NCBI RefSeq assembly: GCF_008087085.1
Contig: NZ_VIYJ01000007.1
Location: 186,001 to 250,000 of the forward strand
From: Nocardioides rubriscoriae
GTDB taxonomy: Bacteria; Actinomycetota; Actinomycetes; Propionibacteriales; Nocardioidaceae
Length of the DNA stretch: 64,000 nucleotides
Direction: 5' to 3'
Numbering within the stretch: position 1 is the stretch's first letter; each line of letters opens with the position of its first letter. The notes under the pieces were generated by a model. The model was given only the letters and a program-made list of their open reading frames with translations. It was not told where the DNA came from and ran no database searches. Below are positions 9,091-17,104 of the stretch, one piece after another. Both the position numbers and the translations under genes were made by a program.

Positions 9091-9885
9091 ATGCTGCACA
9101 TCGTCATACCGGCGTACAACGAGGAGCTCCGGCTGCCGCGCACCCTGCGCGAGCTGCGGCGCTTCGTGCGCGAGCACGCGTCGGTGCTCCAACCGGTCGA
9201 GGTCGTCGTCGTCGACAACCTCAGCACCGACGCGACCGCTGCGGTCGCGCTCGAGGCCAGCACCGACGCGGTGCCCGTGCGCGTCGTCACGTGCGCCGTG
9301 CGCGGCAAGGGTGCCGCGGTCGCGGCCGGGGTCGCGGCGACGGGGGCGACCTCGTCCGACGTCGTGGTCTTCATGGACGCCGACGGCGCCACCCACCTCG
9401 ACGCGCTGCTCGAGTCCTGGCGGCTGCTGGCGCTCGGCGCCGACGTCGCCATCGGCTCGCGGGCCGCCGAGGGCTCCGACACCGCCGTGCGCCACAGTCG
9501 GCTGCGCGAGGCCGGCGCCCTGCGCTACCGCGCGCTGACCGCCAAGGTCGTGCCCGGCATCCGCGACACCCAGTGCGGCTTCAAGGCCCTGCGCGGCGAC
9601 CTCGCCGTCACGGTCTTCGCCGCGCTGCGCACCACCGGGTTCTCCTTCGACGTCGAGCTGCTCGCGCGCCTGCAGCGCGGCGGCGCGGTCATCGAGGAGT
9701 TCCCCGTGCAGTGGGCCGACGTGCCCGGCTCGACGTTCGCGCCGCTGCGCCACGGCGCCGGCTCGTTCCTCAACCTCGCGGTCATCGCGTGGCTGCTGCG
9801 TGCGGCCCCGGCCGGACCCGCCACCGCGGTGCCGGCCCTGCCGCTGGCCCCGGCCCCCGCTCTCCTGGTCGCGGTCGAGGCCTGA
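9091..9885 (+). CDS. GT2-family glycosyltransferase, dolichyl/polyprenyl-phosphate sugar synthase-like
   Basis: The 264-residue soluble protein opens with H-I-V-I-P-A-Y-N-E-E, the start of GT2 nucleotide-sugar enzymes. It has the metal-binding region F-M-D-A-D-G-A-T-H near residues 92-100 and D-T-Q-C-G-F-K near residue 165, typical of DPM1/ALG5-like synthases that transfer a sugar to polyprenyl phosphate. Such donors feed GT-C enzymes like those upstream. Start ATG 9091 has GGGAGG six bases upstream. The next gene starts two bases after its stop. The sugar is not predictable. Confidence 0.8.
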   Translation: MLHIVIPAYNEELRLPRTLRELRRFVREHASVLQPVEVVVVDNLSTDATAAVALEASTDAVPVRVVTCAVRGKGAAVAAGVAATGATSSDVVVFMDADGATHLDALLESWRLLALGADVAIGSRAAEGSDTAVRHSRLREAGALRYRALTAKVVPGIRDTQCGFKALRGDLAVTVFAALRTTGFSFDVELLARLQRGGAVIEEFPVQWADVPGSTFAPLRHGAGSFLNLAVIAWLLRAAPAGPATAVPALPLAPAPALLVAVEA

Positions 9886-9886
9886 G

Positions 9887-11137
9887 ATGCCGTCGACCGC
9901 CTCCGCCCCCTCGAGACTCGCCGGTGCGCGCGTCGTGGTCGTCAACTGGCGCGACCTCGACCACTCGCTCGCCGGCGGTTCCGAGCACTACGCCTGGGAG
10001 CTGGCCACCGGCCTGCGCCGGGCGGGGGCGCAGGTCACGTTCGTCACCGCCCGCGAGCGCGGCGCGGCCCGGCGCACGGTGCGCGACGGCATCGACGTAC
10101 GCCGCGGCGGCGGCACCTTCGGCTTCTACGCCTACGCCGCCTGGTCGTTGCTGCGGCGCCGCCGCACCGTCGACGTCGTGATCGACCCGTCGTGCGGCAT
10201 CCCCACGTTCTCGCCGCTGTTCGTGCGTCGTGCGACCCCGGTGGTGATGGTGATGCACCACGTCCACCAGGAGCAGTTCGCGACCTACTTCCTCGGTCCG
10301 GTCGCCCGGTTCGGGCAGTGGCTCGAGAAGGTCGCGATGCCGCGGGTCTACCGCCGGGCCCGGGTGGTCGCGGTGTCCGACTCCACGCGCGTCGAGATGG
10401 TCCGCGCCCTGGGGTGGACGACCCCGGTCGGGCTGCTCGAGAACGGCGCCACGGTGCCCGCGCCCGACCACACAGGCCATCTCGCCGCCGACGTCGACCG
10501 GATGGTGGTCCTGGGCCGCCTCGTGCCCCACAAGCGCGTCGACCTGGTGCTGCGCACGCTGCACGCCCTGCGCGAGGAGCGCCCCGGTCTCCACCTCGAC
10601 GTCTGCGGCAAGGGCCCCGAGCTCGACCGCCTGCGCGCGCTGGCCACCGAGCTCGACCTCGACGACCGCGTCACCTTCCACGGCTTCGTGACCGAGGAGA
10701 CCAAGCGGGCCGTGCTCCGCCGCGCCGCGCTGCACGTCTGCGCCTCCGACAGCGAGGGCTGGGGCCAGGTGGTCATCGAGGCCGCCGGTCACGGGGTCAC
10801 GACGGTGGCGCGTGACGTCCCCGGGCTGCGCGACTCGGTCCGCCCCGGTGTGACCGGCACCCTCGTGCCCGACGACGCCGACCCCGACGTCGTGGGCCGG
10901 CGCCTCACCGACGCCGTCCGCACGGCCCTCACCGACCTCGACGACCCCGACCATCGCGGCCGCACCCACCGCGCCTGCCAGGAGTGGGCCGCCCACTTCA
11001 GCTGGGAGCGGATGCACCGCGAGGGCGTCGACCTCGTCGCCGCCGAGCTCGGTCGGCACCCCACCCCCGTTCCCCTTTCCCCTGCTCCCACCACCGCAGC
11101 GTCGGTCCTCGTCGCTGCACCCACTGAGAGGTACTGA
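9887..11137 (+). CDS. GT4-family (GT-B fold) glycosyltransferase
   Basis: The 416-residue protein has a Rossmann N-terminal domain with the glycine-rich acceptor loop (L-A-G-G-S-E-H-Y) and a C-terminal domain with V-L-G-R-L-V-P-H-K-R near residue 208 and the E-x7-E signature around S-E-G-W-G-Q-V-V-I-E-A, all characteristic of retaining GT4 enzymes that use nucleotide sugars in the cytoplasm. It is co-transcribed with the GT2 gene (1-bp gap) and the DUF3068 gene (1-bp gap). Start ATG 9887 directly follows the previous TGA. Donor and acceptor are unknown. Confidence 0.85.
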   Translation: MPSTASAPSRLAGARVVVVNWRDLDHSLAGGSEHYAWELATGLRRAGAQVTFVTARERGAARRTVRDGIDVRRGGGTFGFYAYAAWSLLRRRRTVDVVIDPSCGIPTFSPLFVRRATPVVMVMHHVHQEQFATYFLGPVARFGQWLEKVAMPRVYRRARVVAVSDSTRVEMVRALGWTTPVGLLENGATVPAPDHTGHLAADVDRMVVLGRLVPHKRVDLVLRTLHALREERPGLHLDVCGKGPELDRLRALATELDLDDRVTFHGFVTEETKRAVLRRAALHVCASDSEGWGQVVIEAAGHGVTTVARDVPGLRDSVRPGVTGTLVPDDADPDVVGRRLTDAVRTALTDLDDPDHRGRTHRACQEWAAHFSWERMHREGVDLVAAELGRHPTPVPLSPAPTTAASVLVAAPTERY

Positions 11138-11138
11138 C

Positions 11139-12155
11139 ATGCGTCGCATCGCCAGCTCCGGCCTGATCGGCCTCGGCGCGTTCTTGATCGTGGCCGCGGC
11201 CCTGATGAAGTTCTACGCCTACCCGGCCCTCGCGAAGGTCCCGACCAACTACGAGTCGACCACCATGCTCGAGGCCAAGGACGCCGAGATCTTCGACGCC
11301 ACGACCCTCGCCCCGCTCACCACCGACCTGACCGTCGAGTCCTTCACGATCGCCGACAGCAGCGTCGACGCCCCCGACGGCGTGGCCGTCTGGGTCAACC
11401 GGTCCTCGATCACCCGGGACGACGTCCCCGGGGCCACGTGCGAGGGCAGCACCAAGCCGGGCTGCTTCCAGCAGACCTCCGAGCGCGGCGCGTTCGACGA
11501 GGTCTCGGGTGCCGCGATCGGGTGCGAGGTGTGCGCGAGCTCGATCGACGTGTCCGACTCCACCACCGGCGACGTCACCTCCGACCCGGTCGAGCGCTCG
11601 GGCCAGTGGCTGAAGTTCCCCTTCGACACCCAGAAGAAGGACTACCTGCAGTGGGACGGCAACATCGAGAAGGCCACGCCCGCCGTCTACTCCGGCACCG
11701 AGAAGATCGACGGCCTCGAGGTCTACAAGTTCGTGCAGACCATCCCCGAGACGCTGCTCGACGGCACCCGTGAGCTGCCCGGCAAGGTCTTCGGCCTGAC
11801 CGACCCCACCGTCGACGCCAGCACCTACTACACGATGACGCGCACCTTCTACATCGACCCGGCCACCGGTGCCCCGGTCAACCGCGTCGAGGACCGCACC
11901 CAGGAGTTCGAGTACGACGGCACCCGGGTCACCGCCTTCACCGGCACCGTCCAGTACACCGCGGCGCAGGTCAAGGACTCCGTCGACACGGCCAAGTCCA
12001 AGGGCATGGTGCTGGGCGGGATGCAGCTGCTGTTCCCGCTGATCGCGCTGGTCCTCGGGCTGCTTGCCATCGCCGGTGGGGTGCTGCTCGGCCGCGGCGA
12101 CCGCGGCGACGGCTCGGCCACCCCGGCCGACCGGCGTCACCTGGTCAACGCCTGA
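11139..12155 (+). CDS. DUF3068 / PorA-family envelope protein
   Basis: The 338-residue protein has an N-terminal membrane anchor (about 6-26), a large extracytoplasmic domain and a C-terminal helix (about 290-318). The layout and the tract T-Q-K-K-D-Y-L-Q-W-D-G near residue 165 fit DUF3068, a family annotated as PorA-like and associated with actinobacterial envelopes. Two cysteine pairs (C-E-G-S-T-K-P-G-C and C-E-V-C) may form disulfides outside the membrane. It ends the glycan operon and is followed by a strong terminator hairpin. The pore-forming role is only a family label. Confidence 0.75.
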   Translation: MRRIASSGLIGLGAFLIVAAALMKFYAYPALAKVPTNYESTTMLEAKDAEIFDATTLAPLTTDLTVESFTIADSSVDAPDGVAVWVNRSSITRDDVPGATCEGSTKPGCFQQTSERGAFDEVSGAAIGCEVCASSIDVSDSTTGDVTSDPVERSGQWLKFPFDTQKKDYLQWDGNIEKATPAVYSGTEKIDGLEVYKFVQTIPETLLDGTRELPGKVFGLTDPTVDASTYYTMTRTFYIDPATGAPVNRVEDRTQEFEYDGTRVTAFTGTVQYTAAQVKDSVDTAKSKGMVLGGMQLLFPLIALVLGLLAIAGGVLLGRGDRGDGSATPADRRHLVNA

Positions 12156-12192
12156 CCGTCCCCGCACGGGACACCTGGGTACCTCCCCGCGG

Positions 12193-12220
12193 CGGCCCTG
12201 GACCTCACGGTCCGGGGCCG
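12193..12220 (+). terminator. Terminator hairpin after the envelope glycan cluster
   Basis: Arms 12193-12204 and 12209-12220 pair over 12 positions (one G-U) around a TCAC loop. It lies between convergent genes, has no T-tract, and could serve both strands. Confidence 0.75.
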
Positions 12221-12271
12221 TCGTGGTGTCGGTTCGTCGTACGACCACCGTGGGTGCGGGTCGTCGTACGG

Positions 12272-13237
12272 TCAGGCCAGCGCGTCGACGACGCGGTCGA
12301 GCAGCCGGGCCAGGTCGTCGTGGCCCCAGGACCGCGCTCGTGCCCGCAGCGTGAGCGTCGTGGCGTCACCCAGGGTCGAGGCCCCCAGCGACAACCCGCT
12401 CCCGCCCGCGGTGACCGGGTGGAAGGCCAGGGACGTGACCCCGGGAGCCGTGACCGTGCCGAGGTGGCTGACCAGCAGGGTGGAGCCGAGGCGGGGCGCG
12501 AGCACCCGCAGCCCGAGCCGGACCGCGGCGCCGCCCGTCCCGCCGGCGGCGGGCGCCGCCTGGGTCGGGGCCGTGCGCACGAGAGCGGTGATCTCGTCAG
12601 GCGTGAGCCGCTCGGCGCCGCGCAGCCGCAGCAGGGCGCTGCGGTCGGCGATCCGCTCGTGGTCGACGTCGCGGGCGACCCCGACGGCCACGGCGACCCG
12701 CCGCGTGGCGCCCACCCCGGCCAGGGCCCGCACCGACGCGGCGATCAGGTGGGCCGTGCGGGGCGACCCGGCCACGGTGGTCTCGACGTAGGTGTCGTGG
12801 TCGGCGTGGACGTCGCCGCCGGTGCCGCGCACCCGGGCGGGCGGGGCGAGCGCGACCTCGCCGAGGCGTCGTACGACGGTGCGGGCCGGGCCCGCGGCGT
12901 CGGGGCGGTCACCGACCCCGCGCGCGGAGGAGGTGGCCGGCGACCCGGTCAGCGCCGCCAGCACCGAGAGCAGGCCGAGCCCGTCGACGGCCGCGTGGTC
13001 GGCCGTGACGACGAGCCGCGGGCCGGCCACGCCCACCGCGACGACCGGGGCCCTCAGCCCGCCCAGGTGTCGTCGCAGCGCTGCGAGGTCGGCGTCGACG
13101 AGGACCAGGCCGTCGCCGGGCCAGCCCTGGGCGGCGTGGAGCGAGGTGAGCGCGGCACGCAGGCCCGCGGGGTCAGGGGCGTGCTCGAGCCCGGCCGTGA
13201 GCAGGATCCGCCACGCGATCGACGGGTCGGCGTTCAC
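12272..13237 (-). CDS. Condensation-fold (CoA-dependent acyltransferase-like) protein
   Basis: The 321-residue protein carries A-D-H-A-A-V-D-G-L-G near residues 78-88, a variant of the HHxxxDG active site of NRPS condensation domains, wax-ester synthases and PapA acyltransferases. The catalytic second His and the Asp-Gly are kept; the first His is Asp. A later S-x-L-G-T-V region near residue 265 resembles the second half of such chloramphenicol-acetyltransferase folds. At 321 residues it is shorter than the usual 420-450. GTG 13237 overlaps the methyltransferase stop (GTGA), so it is the last gene of a four-gene unit. The acyl donor and acceptor are unknown. Confidence 0.6.
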   Translation of the reverse strand: MNADPSIAWRILLTAGLEHAPDPAGLRAALTSLHAAQGWPGDGLVLVDADLAALRRHLGGLRAPVVAVGVAGPRLVVTADHAAVDGLGLLSVLAALTGSPATSSARGVGDRPDAAGPARTVVRRLGEVALAPPARVRGTGGDVHADHDTYVETTVAGSPRTAHLIAASVRALAGVGATRRVAVAVGVARDVDHERIADRSALLRLRGAERLTPDEITALVRTAPTQAAPAAGGTGGAAVRLGLRVLAPRLGSTLLVSHLGTVTAPGVTSLAFHPVTAGGSGLSLGASTLGDATTLTLRARARSWGHDDLARLLDRVVDALA

Positions 13238-13932
13238 GGCTTGACGGCGCGGGCGACCAGCGAGACCCCGGGGAGCCGGTCGAGCGGCAGCACCCGCTCG
13301 GTCATGACGGCGGCGCGCAGCCCGGCGTTGAGCAGCGGGTGCACCTCCTCCATCTCGCTCTCGCTGGTGACCTTTCGTCGGCGGCGCATCCGCACGACGG
13401 GACGCAGCAGGACGTTCCAGGAGCGGACGTCGACGACCTCGAGACCGGCGCCCTCCATGACCGCGACCAGTGAGTCGCGCTCGTAGCGGCGCACGTGGCC
13501 CAGGGCCACGTCGTGGCCGCTCCACAGCGCCATGCTGCACGGCACGGCGACGAGCGCCCGGCCGCCGGGGCGCAGCACCCGGAAGGTCTCGGCCGCGACC
13601 GCCTCGTGGTCGTCGATGTGCTCCCACATGTCGGTCGACATGACCAGGTCCATCGCGTCGCTGCGCACCGGCAGTCGCCGGGCGTCGCCGCGGACGACGG
13701 CCAGGCCGCGCGAGCGGGCCAGGCCGGCCGCTGCGGGGGAGTACTCGAGTCCGGTCACCGACCAGCCGAGGTCGCGCAGCACGCCGGTGTTGCCACCGCC
13801 GCCGCAGCCCACGTCGAGCGCCCGGCCCGGGGTCAGCGGCGAGACGAGGCGTCGCACGAGCGCGCGGCGCTCGGCGTACCACCAGTGACGCTGCTCGAGC
13901 GCGGCCGACTTGCGGATCTCGTCCTCGTCCAC
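13234..13932 (-). CDS. Class I SAM-dependent methyltransferase
   Basis: The 232-residue protein has SAM motif I A-L-D-V-G-C-G-G-G-G (residues ~38-47), an acidic motif II (G-L-E-Y), motif III R-G-D-A-R-R-L-P and post-motif T-D-M-W-E-H-I-D-D-H, the layout of small-molecule or lipid methyltransferases of the UbiE/COQ5 type. The GTG start at 13932 follows TAGGGT by exactly six bases, so the gene may also be transcribed separately from the upstream methyltransferase, which ends only nine bases before it. The substrate is unknown. Confidence 0.85.
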   Translation of the reverse strand: MDEDEIRKSAALEQRHWWYAERRALVRRLVSPLTPGRALDVGCGGGGNTGVLRDLGWSVTGLEYSPAAAGLARSRGLAVVRGDARRLPVRSDAMDLVMSTDMWEHIDDHEAVAAETFRVLRPGGRALVAVPCSMALWSGHDVALGHVRRYERDSLVAVMEGAGLEVVDVRSWNVLLRPVVRMRRRRKVTSESEMEEVHPLLNAGLRAAVMTERVLPLDRLPGVSLVARAVKP

Positions 13933-13938
13933 GCGCCG

Positions 13939-13944
13939 ACCCTA
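13939..13944 (-). promoter_or_regulatory. Leaderless -10 (TAGGGT) for the 13234-13932 methyltransferase
   Basis: TAGGGT on the minus strand ends six bases before GTG 13932. Confidence 0.6.
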
Positions 13945-14799
13945 GGCCGTCGGACGGTCGGCGGCGAAGATCGCGGTGCCCGGGGTCCACCGGCCGCGCT
14001 CGGCCGACCACCCGCCCCACACCCGGTCGTGGCCCTCGGGCCACTCCGGCTCGAGCAGCGCCGAGATCACGAACCCCGCGCCGGCCAGCAGCCCGACCCA
14101 GTCGCCGAGCGTGCGATGGTGCTCGACGTAGGTGACGCGGCCGGTGTCGTCGTCGACCTCGACGTAGGGGGTGCGGTCCCAGTAGGACTGGCTGGCGGTC
14201 AGCCCGGCCGGGCCCGGGTCGTCGGGGAACATCCACCGCGTGGGGTGGGTGATCGAGAACGCGAAGCGCCCGCCGGGTCGCAGCACCCGCGCGGCCTCGG
14301 CGACCGCCAGGTCGATGTCGTGGACGAACTGCAGGGCCCCGAAGCTGCAGAAGACCACGTCGAAGGAGCCGTCGGCGAAGGGCAGGTGCGTCGCGGTGCC
14401 GAGCACCGACGGCACGACCACCCCGGTCTCGTCGTCGATGCGGCGCGAGTGCTGCAGCTGGCGCCACGAGAGGTCGAGCCCCACGGCGCGTCCGCCCTGC
14501 GCACGCACCCAGCGCGAGCACTGACCGGCCCCGGAGCCGACCTCGAGCACGTCGCGGCCGGCCAGCGGCCCCAGCACCCCGGCCTCGGCCTCGGTCAGGC
14601 CCTCGGGGCCCCACACGAAGCCGACGTCGCCGAGGAACGCACCGTGGGTGGCCTGGTACTCGTCGGCGTAGGCGTCCCAGTCGGGGCCGTTGGCCCGGCG
14701 CGACGCGGCCTCGTCGACGACGCTGCGCTGCGAACGGACCGACGCCGGCAGCGGCGCGTGGTGACGGGAGTCGGGGGCGGTCGGGTCCGCGTCCTTCAC
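13942..14799 (-). CDS. Class I SAM-dependent methyltransferase, second of the pair
   Basis: The 285-residue protein has motif I V-L-E-V-G-S-G-A-G-Q-C (about residues 85-95), then G-L-D-L-S, and F-C-S-F-G-A-L-Q-F-V-H-D with R-V-L-R-P-G-G-R-F, typical of ubiquinone/menaquinone-type and small-molecule methyltransferases. The GTG start overlaps the stop of the repeat protein (GTGA), so the two are translationally coupled. It is only moderately similar to the adjacent methyltransferase, so this does not look like a recent duplication. The substrate is unknown. Confidence 0.85.
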   Translation of the reverse strand: MKDADPTAPDSRHHAPLPASVRSQRSVVDEAASRRANGPDWDAYADEYQATHGAFLGDVGFVWGPEGLTEAEAGVLGPLAGRDVLEVGSGAGQCSRWVRAQGGRAVGLDLSWRQLQHSRRIDDETGVVVPSVLGTATHLPFADGSFDVVFCSFGALQFVHDIDLAVAEAARVLRPGGRFAFSITHPTRWMFPDDPGPAGLTASQSYWDRTPYVEVDDDTGRVTYVEHHRTLGDWVGLLAGAGFVISALLEPEWPEGHDRVWGGWSAERGRWTPGTAIFAADRPTA

Positions 14800-15542
14800 G
14801 ACAGCGCAGCGGTACGACGACGTCCGCCGGGGAGCCGGCCGACCAGGTCGCTCAGCGGCCCGACGGCGCGGTTGAGCCCGTCGGCGGCCGCGGACAGCTC
14901 GGGGATGAGCTCGCCGATGGCCTCGAGGCGGGGCTTGATGTGCTGCAGGGTCTCGCCCAGGGCCACGAGCTGGTCGAGGGTGCCGCCCTCGGCGACGAGC
15001 TTGTCGACGAAGCCGTCGCGCTCGAGGACGGTGTCGATGAGCCCGCCGCGCTCGGTGAGCCGGTCGACCGGCCCGCCCGGGGCCAGCAGCCGCTCGAGCA
15101 CGCCCTCCTCGGCGACCAGCCGGTCCAGCGGTCCGTCGTCGGCCAGCAGCCGCTCGAGGGCGCCGTCGCGGGCGAGCAGCCGCACCAGCGGTCCGTCGTC
15201 GTCCATCAGCCCGTCCAGGACGCCGTCGCGCGCCAGCAGCCGACCCAGCGGGCGGTCGGGCGCGATCAGCTCGGTGAGGGTGTTGGCCAGGCGCATCGGC
15301 CCGCCGTCGTCGCGCACCAGCTCCATCAGCTGGGCCAGGTAGCCGCGCTCGCCGATCACCTGCAAGACCAGCTCGGCGTAGCCGTCGGGACGCCGGATCG
15401 GGCCGTCGGGCGCGGCGAGATGACCCACGGCGAGCGTCGCCCGGGTGGCGGCGACCGCGAGTCGCCAGGGCAGCGTCGCGGCCTCGGCGAGGGTCGTGGC
15501 CAGGGTCGGCGGGGCGGCACGGACGACGGTGGCGCGGGTCAC
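14796..15542 (-). CDS. Decapeptide-repeat protein of unknown function
   Basis: The 248-residue protein contains ten consecutive 10-residue repeats (residues 96-195), each close to D/G-G-x-L-x-R-L-V/L-A-x. Examples are D-G-A-L-E-R-L-L-A-D and E-G-V-L-E-R-L-L-A-P. The strictly spaced Gly and Leu residues suggest short amphipathic helices stacked as a solenoid or a coil-like surface. An N-terminal Ala/Leu-rich helix (about 15-45) could touch a membrane, but no signal peptide is evident. It heads the four-gene minus-strand unit. I do not recognise a family. Start GTG 15542 lies six bases after TACGGT. Confidence 0.75.
   Translation of the reverse strand: MTRATVVRAAPPTLATTLAEAATLPWRLAVAATRATLAVGHLAAPDGPIRRPDGYAELVLQVIGERGYLAQLMELVRDDGGPMRLANTLTELIAPDRPLGRLLARDGVLDGLMDDDGPLVRLLARDGALERLLADDGPLDRLVAEEGVLERLLAPGGPVDRLTERGGLIDTVLERDGFVDKLVAEGGTLDQLVALGETLQHIKPRLEAIGELIPELSAAADGLNRAVGPLSDLVGRLPGGRRRTAALS
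14958..15257 (-). repeat. Ten tandem 30-bp coding repeats
   Basis: Codons 96-195 of the 14796-15542 gene form ten in-phase 30-bp units. Nucleotide identity is partial, but the encoded Gly/Leu/Arg-Leu positions recur in every unit. Confidence 0.8.
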
Positions 15543-15548
15543 CCCGTC

Positions 15549-15568
15549 ACCGTAGCCGGGCCTAGGGT
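15549..15568. promoter_or_regulatory. Divergent pair of leaderless -10 elements
   Basis: The minus-strand TACGGT (15549-15554) and plus-strand TAGGGT (15563-15568) each lie exactly six bases before their start codons (GTG 15542 and ATG 15575). The two genes are separated by only 32 bp, so the -35 regions must lie in the opposing coding sequences. Confidence 0.65.
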
Positions 15569-15574
15569 CGGGTC

Positions 15575-16003
15575 ATGAGGTTTCGGCGATCGTGGTGGGC
15601 CGTGGGGGCGCTCGCCCTCGCCGGCGCCTCTGCCGGTTGTGGGGCCGACCGTGGTGCCGACCCCACGACGACCGCGGCCCCGACCTGCCCGTCGTACGCC
15701 GCCGTGACCCCGGGCGAGCAGCGCCACGACCGGTTCGTCGTGCTGCTGCAGCCCGGGTCGGCGCCGGCCGACGACGCCCGGGCCCGCGCCACGCTGCTCG
15801 CCGACGTGGGTGAGCAACTGTGCCTGACGTTGACCGAGGTGACGCCGGTGCTGGGCGACGCGCTCGTGGTCGGCACCGACCGGCCGCTCGGCGACCGGGC
15901 CGAGGCGGCGCTGGTCGCGGCCTTCGAGGCCCGAGACGGCGTCCGCCACGTCGAGCCCGACCGGGTGGTCGCGCCCGACGGTGGCGCCGGGGGCTCGACG
16001 TGA
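15575..16003 (+). CDS. Lipoprotein with inhibitor-I9/subtilisin-propeptide-like domain
   Basis: The 142-residue protein has a short signal peptide ending in the lipobox A-S-A-G-C (Cys22). The mature part resembles a peptidase inhibitor I9/subtilisin propeptide: a D-R-F-V-V-L-L-Q-P-G strand and the closing G-V-R-H-V-E-P-D motif near residues 125-132. No protease follows, so it would act as a free-standing surface-bound inhibitor or chaperone-like domain. The I9 reading is pattern based. Its stop overlaps the kinase start (GTGA). Confidence 0.6.
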   Translation: MRFRRSWWAVGALALAGASAGCGADRGADPTTTAAPTCPSYAAVTPGEQRHDRFVVLLQPGSAPADDARARATLLADVGEQLCLTLTEVTPVLGDALVVGTDRPLGDRAEAALVAAFEARDGVRHVEPDRVVAPDGGAGGST

Positions 16004-16914
16004 GCGAGGACATGGCGGGCGGCGTGACCGACTTCGCCTCGCTCGAGCCGCTGGAGGGCGGCTGGTCGGGGGAGACGTTCGTGGCCCGTGTCGGCGGGGG
16101 GTCCGGTGGCGGTGAGCGGCAGGTGGTGCGCATCTACGCCCGCGACCCCGCCCGCGCAGAGGTCGACGCGGCGCTGCTGCGCCTGGTGCGCGGCCTGGTG
16201 CCGGTCGCCGAGGTGCTCGACGTACGGCCCGCGACGGGGGAGATGCCGGCGCTGCTCGTCACCTCGTTCCTCCCGGGCGTGCGGGGCGACCTGCTCCTGC
16301 CCGACCTCGACGACGCCGCGCTGGCCACGGTCGGGCGCCACGTCGGTGACCTCGTGGCGACGCTCGGCGGCATGCCGGTGCTGCGTCCCGGCGAGCTCGC
16401 CGGGCCCGACCTGCAGGTGCGTCCCTGGGACGGGCCCGACGGGCTGCCGGGGTGGGTCGAGGCCCACCTGCCCGCCCTGGCCCACTGGACCGACGACGAG
16501 CGGGCGGGGTTGCGGGCGGTCGCCCACGACGCCCAGGAGCTGCTCGACACCGTCGACCGCAGCTGCCTGGTCCACAGCGACCTCAACCCCAAGAACCTGC
16601 TGCTCGACCCCGACACCCTCGAGGTCACCGGGCTGCTCGACTGGGAGTTCGCCCACGCCGGACACCCCTTCACCGACCTGGGCAACGTGCTGCGCTTCGA
16701 GCGCCGGCCGGCCTACCAGGACGCGGTGCTGGCGGCCTACCACCACCGCCGCGGTGTGCCGGCGCCTGAGGCGCTCGCCCTGGCCCGGGCCGCCGACCTG
16801 TGGGCGCTGGTCGACCTCGCGAGCCGGCGCGACGCGAACCCCGTGGCGGCGCGTGCCCACGACCTGCTGCGCGCGGTCGCGACCGGTTTCGACACCCCGC
16901 CACCCGGCGCGTAG
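16000..16914 (+). CDS. Aminoglycoside phosphotransferase-family (APH) kinase-like protein
   Basis: The 304-residue protein has the catalytic loop V-H-S-D-L-N-P-K-N-L-L-L (His-Ser-Asp near residues 190-193) and the metal-binding L-L-D-W-E-F-A that follow each other in APH/choline-kinase enzymes. The N-terminal G-G-W-S-G-E-T-F is the nucleotide-binding turn. Such enzymes phosphorylate small hydroxylated molecules; the substrate cannot be named and antibiotic resistance should not be assumed. It is coupled to the lipoprotein by a GTGA overlap, and its TAG stop forms part of the rpsA -10 element. Confidence 0.8.
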   Translation: MSEDMAGGVTDFASLEPLEGGWSGETFVARVGGGSGGGERQVVRIYARDPARAEVDAALLRLVRGLVPVAEVLDVRPATGEMPALLVTSFLPGVRGDLLLPDLDDAALATVGRHVGDLVATLGGMPVLRPGELAGPDLQVRPWDGPDGLPGWVEAHLPALAHWTDDERAGLRAVAHDAQELLDTVDRSCLVHSDLNPKNLLLDPDTLEVTGLLDWEFAHAGHPFTDLGNVLRFERRPAYQDAVLAAYHHRRGVPAPEALALARAADLWALVDLASRRDANPVAARAHDLLRAVATGFDTPPPGA

Positions 16915-16917
16915 ACT
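16888..16917 (+). promoter_or_regulatory. Promoter for rpsA
   Basis: TTCGAC (16888-16893) and TAGACT (16912-16917) are 18 bp apart. The -10 begins at the TAG stop of the kinase gene. The leader to the start of rpsA would be about 180 nt; I see no convincing riboswitch in it. Confidence 0.55.
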
Positions 16918-17104
16918 CACAGACTGCGCCAGAGGTCTGCCGTCGTCCCGTACGGAGCGGATCTCGGCTCGCTATCAGGGCCCGGTCGTGACTCGTCGCG
17001 GCAGAGCCAGTCTCGTTCGCCGTGCAAGCGGTGCCGATCGGTAGTGAAACCGGGTCTCCGGCGCGTCCACACGACTTCTGTCCACCTTCGAGGAATCCAT
17101 TCTC

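Noticed and set aside
16918..17104. Riboswitch or leader peptide in the rpsA leader
   Set aside because: About 180 nt long, but no conserved aptamer pattern or strong hairpin could be recognised by eye.
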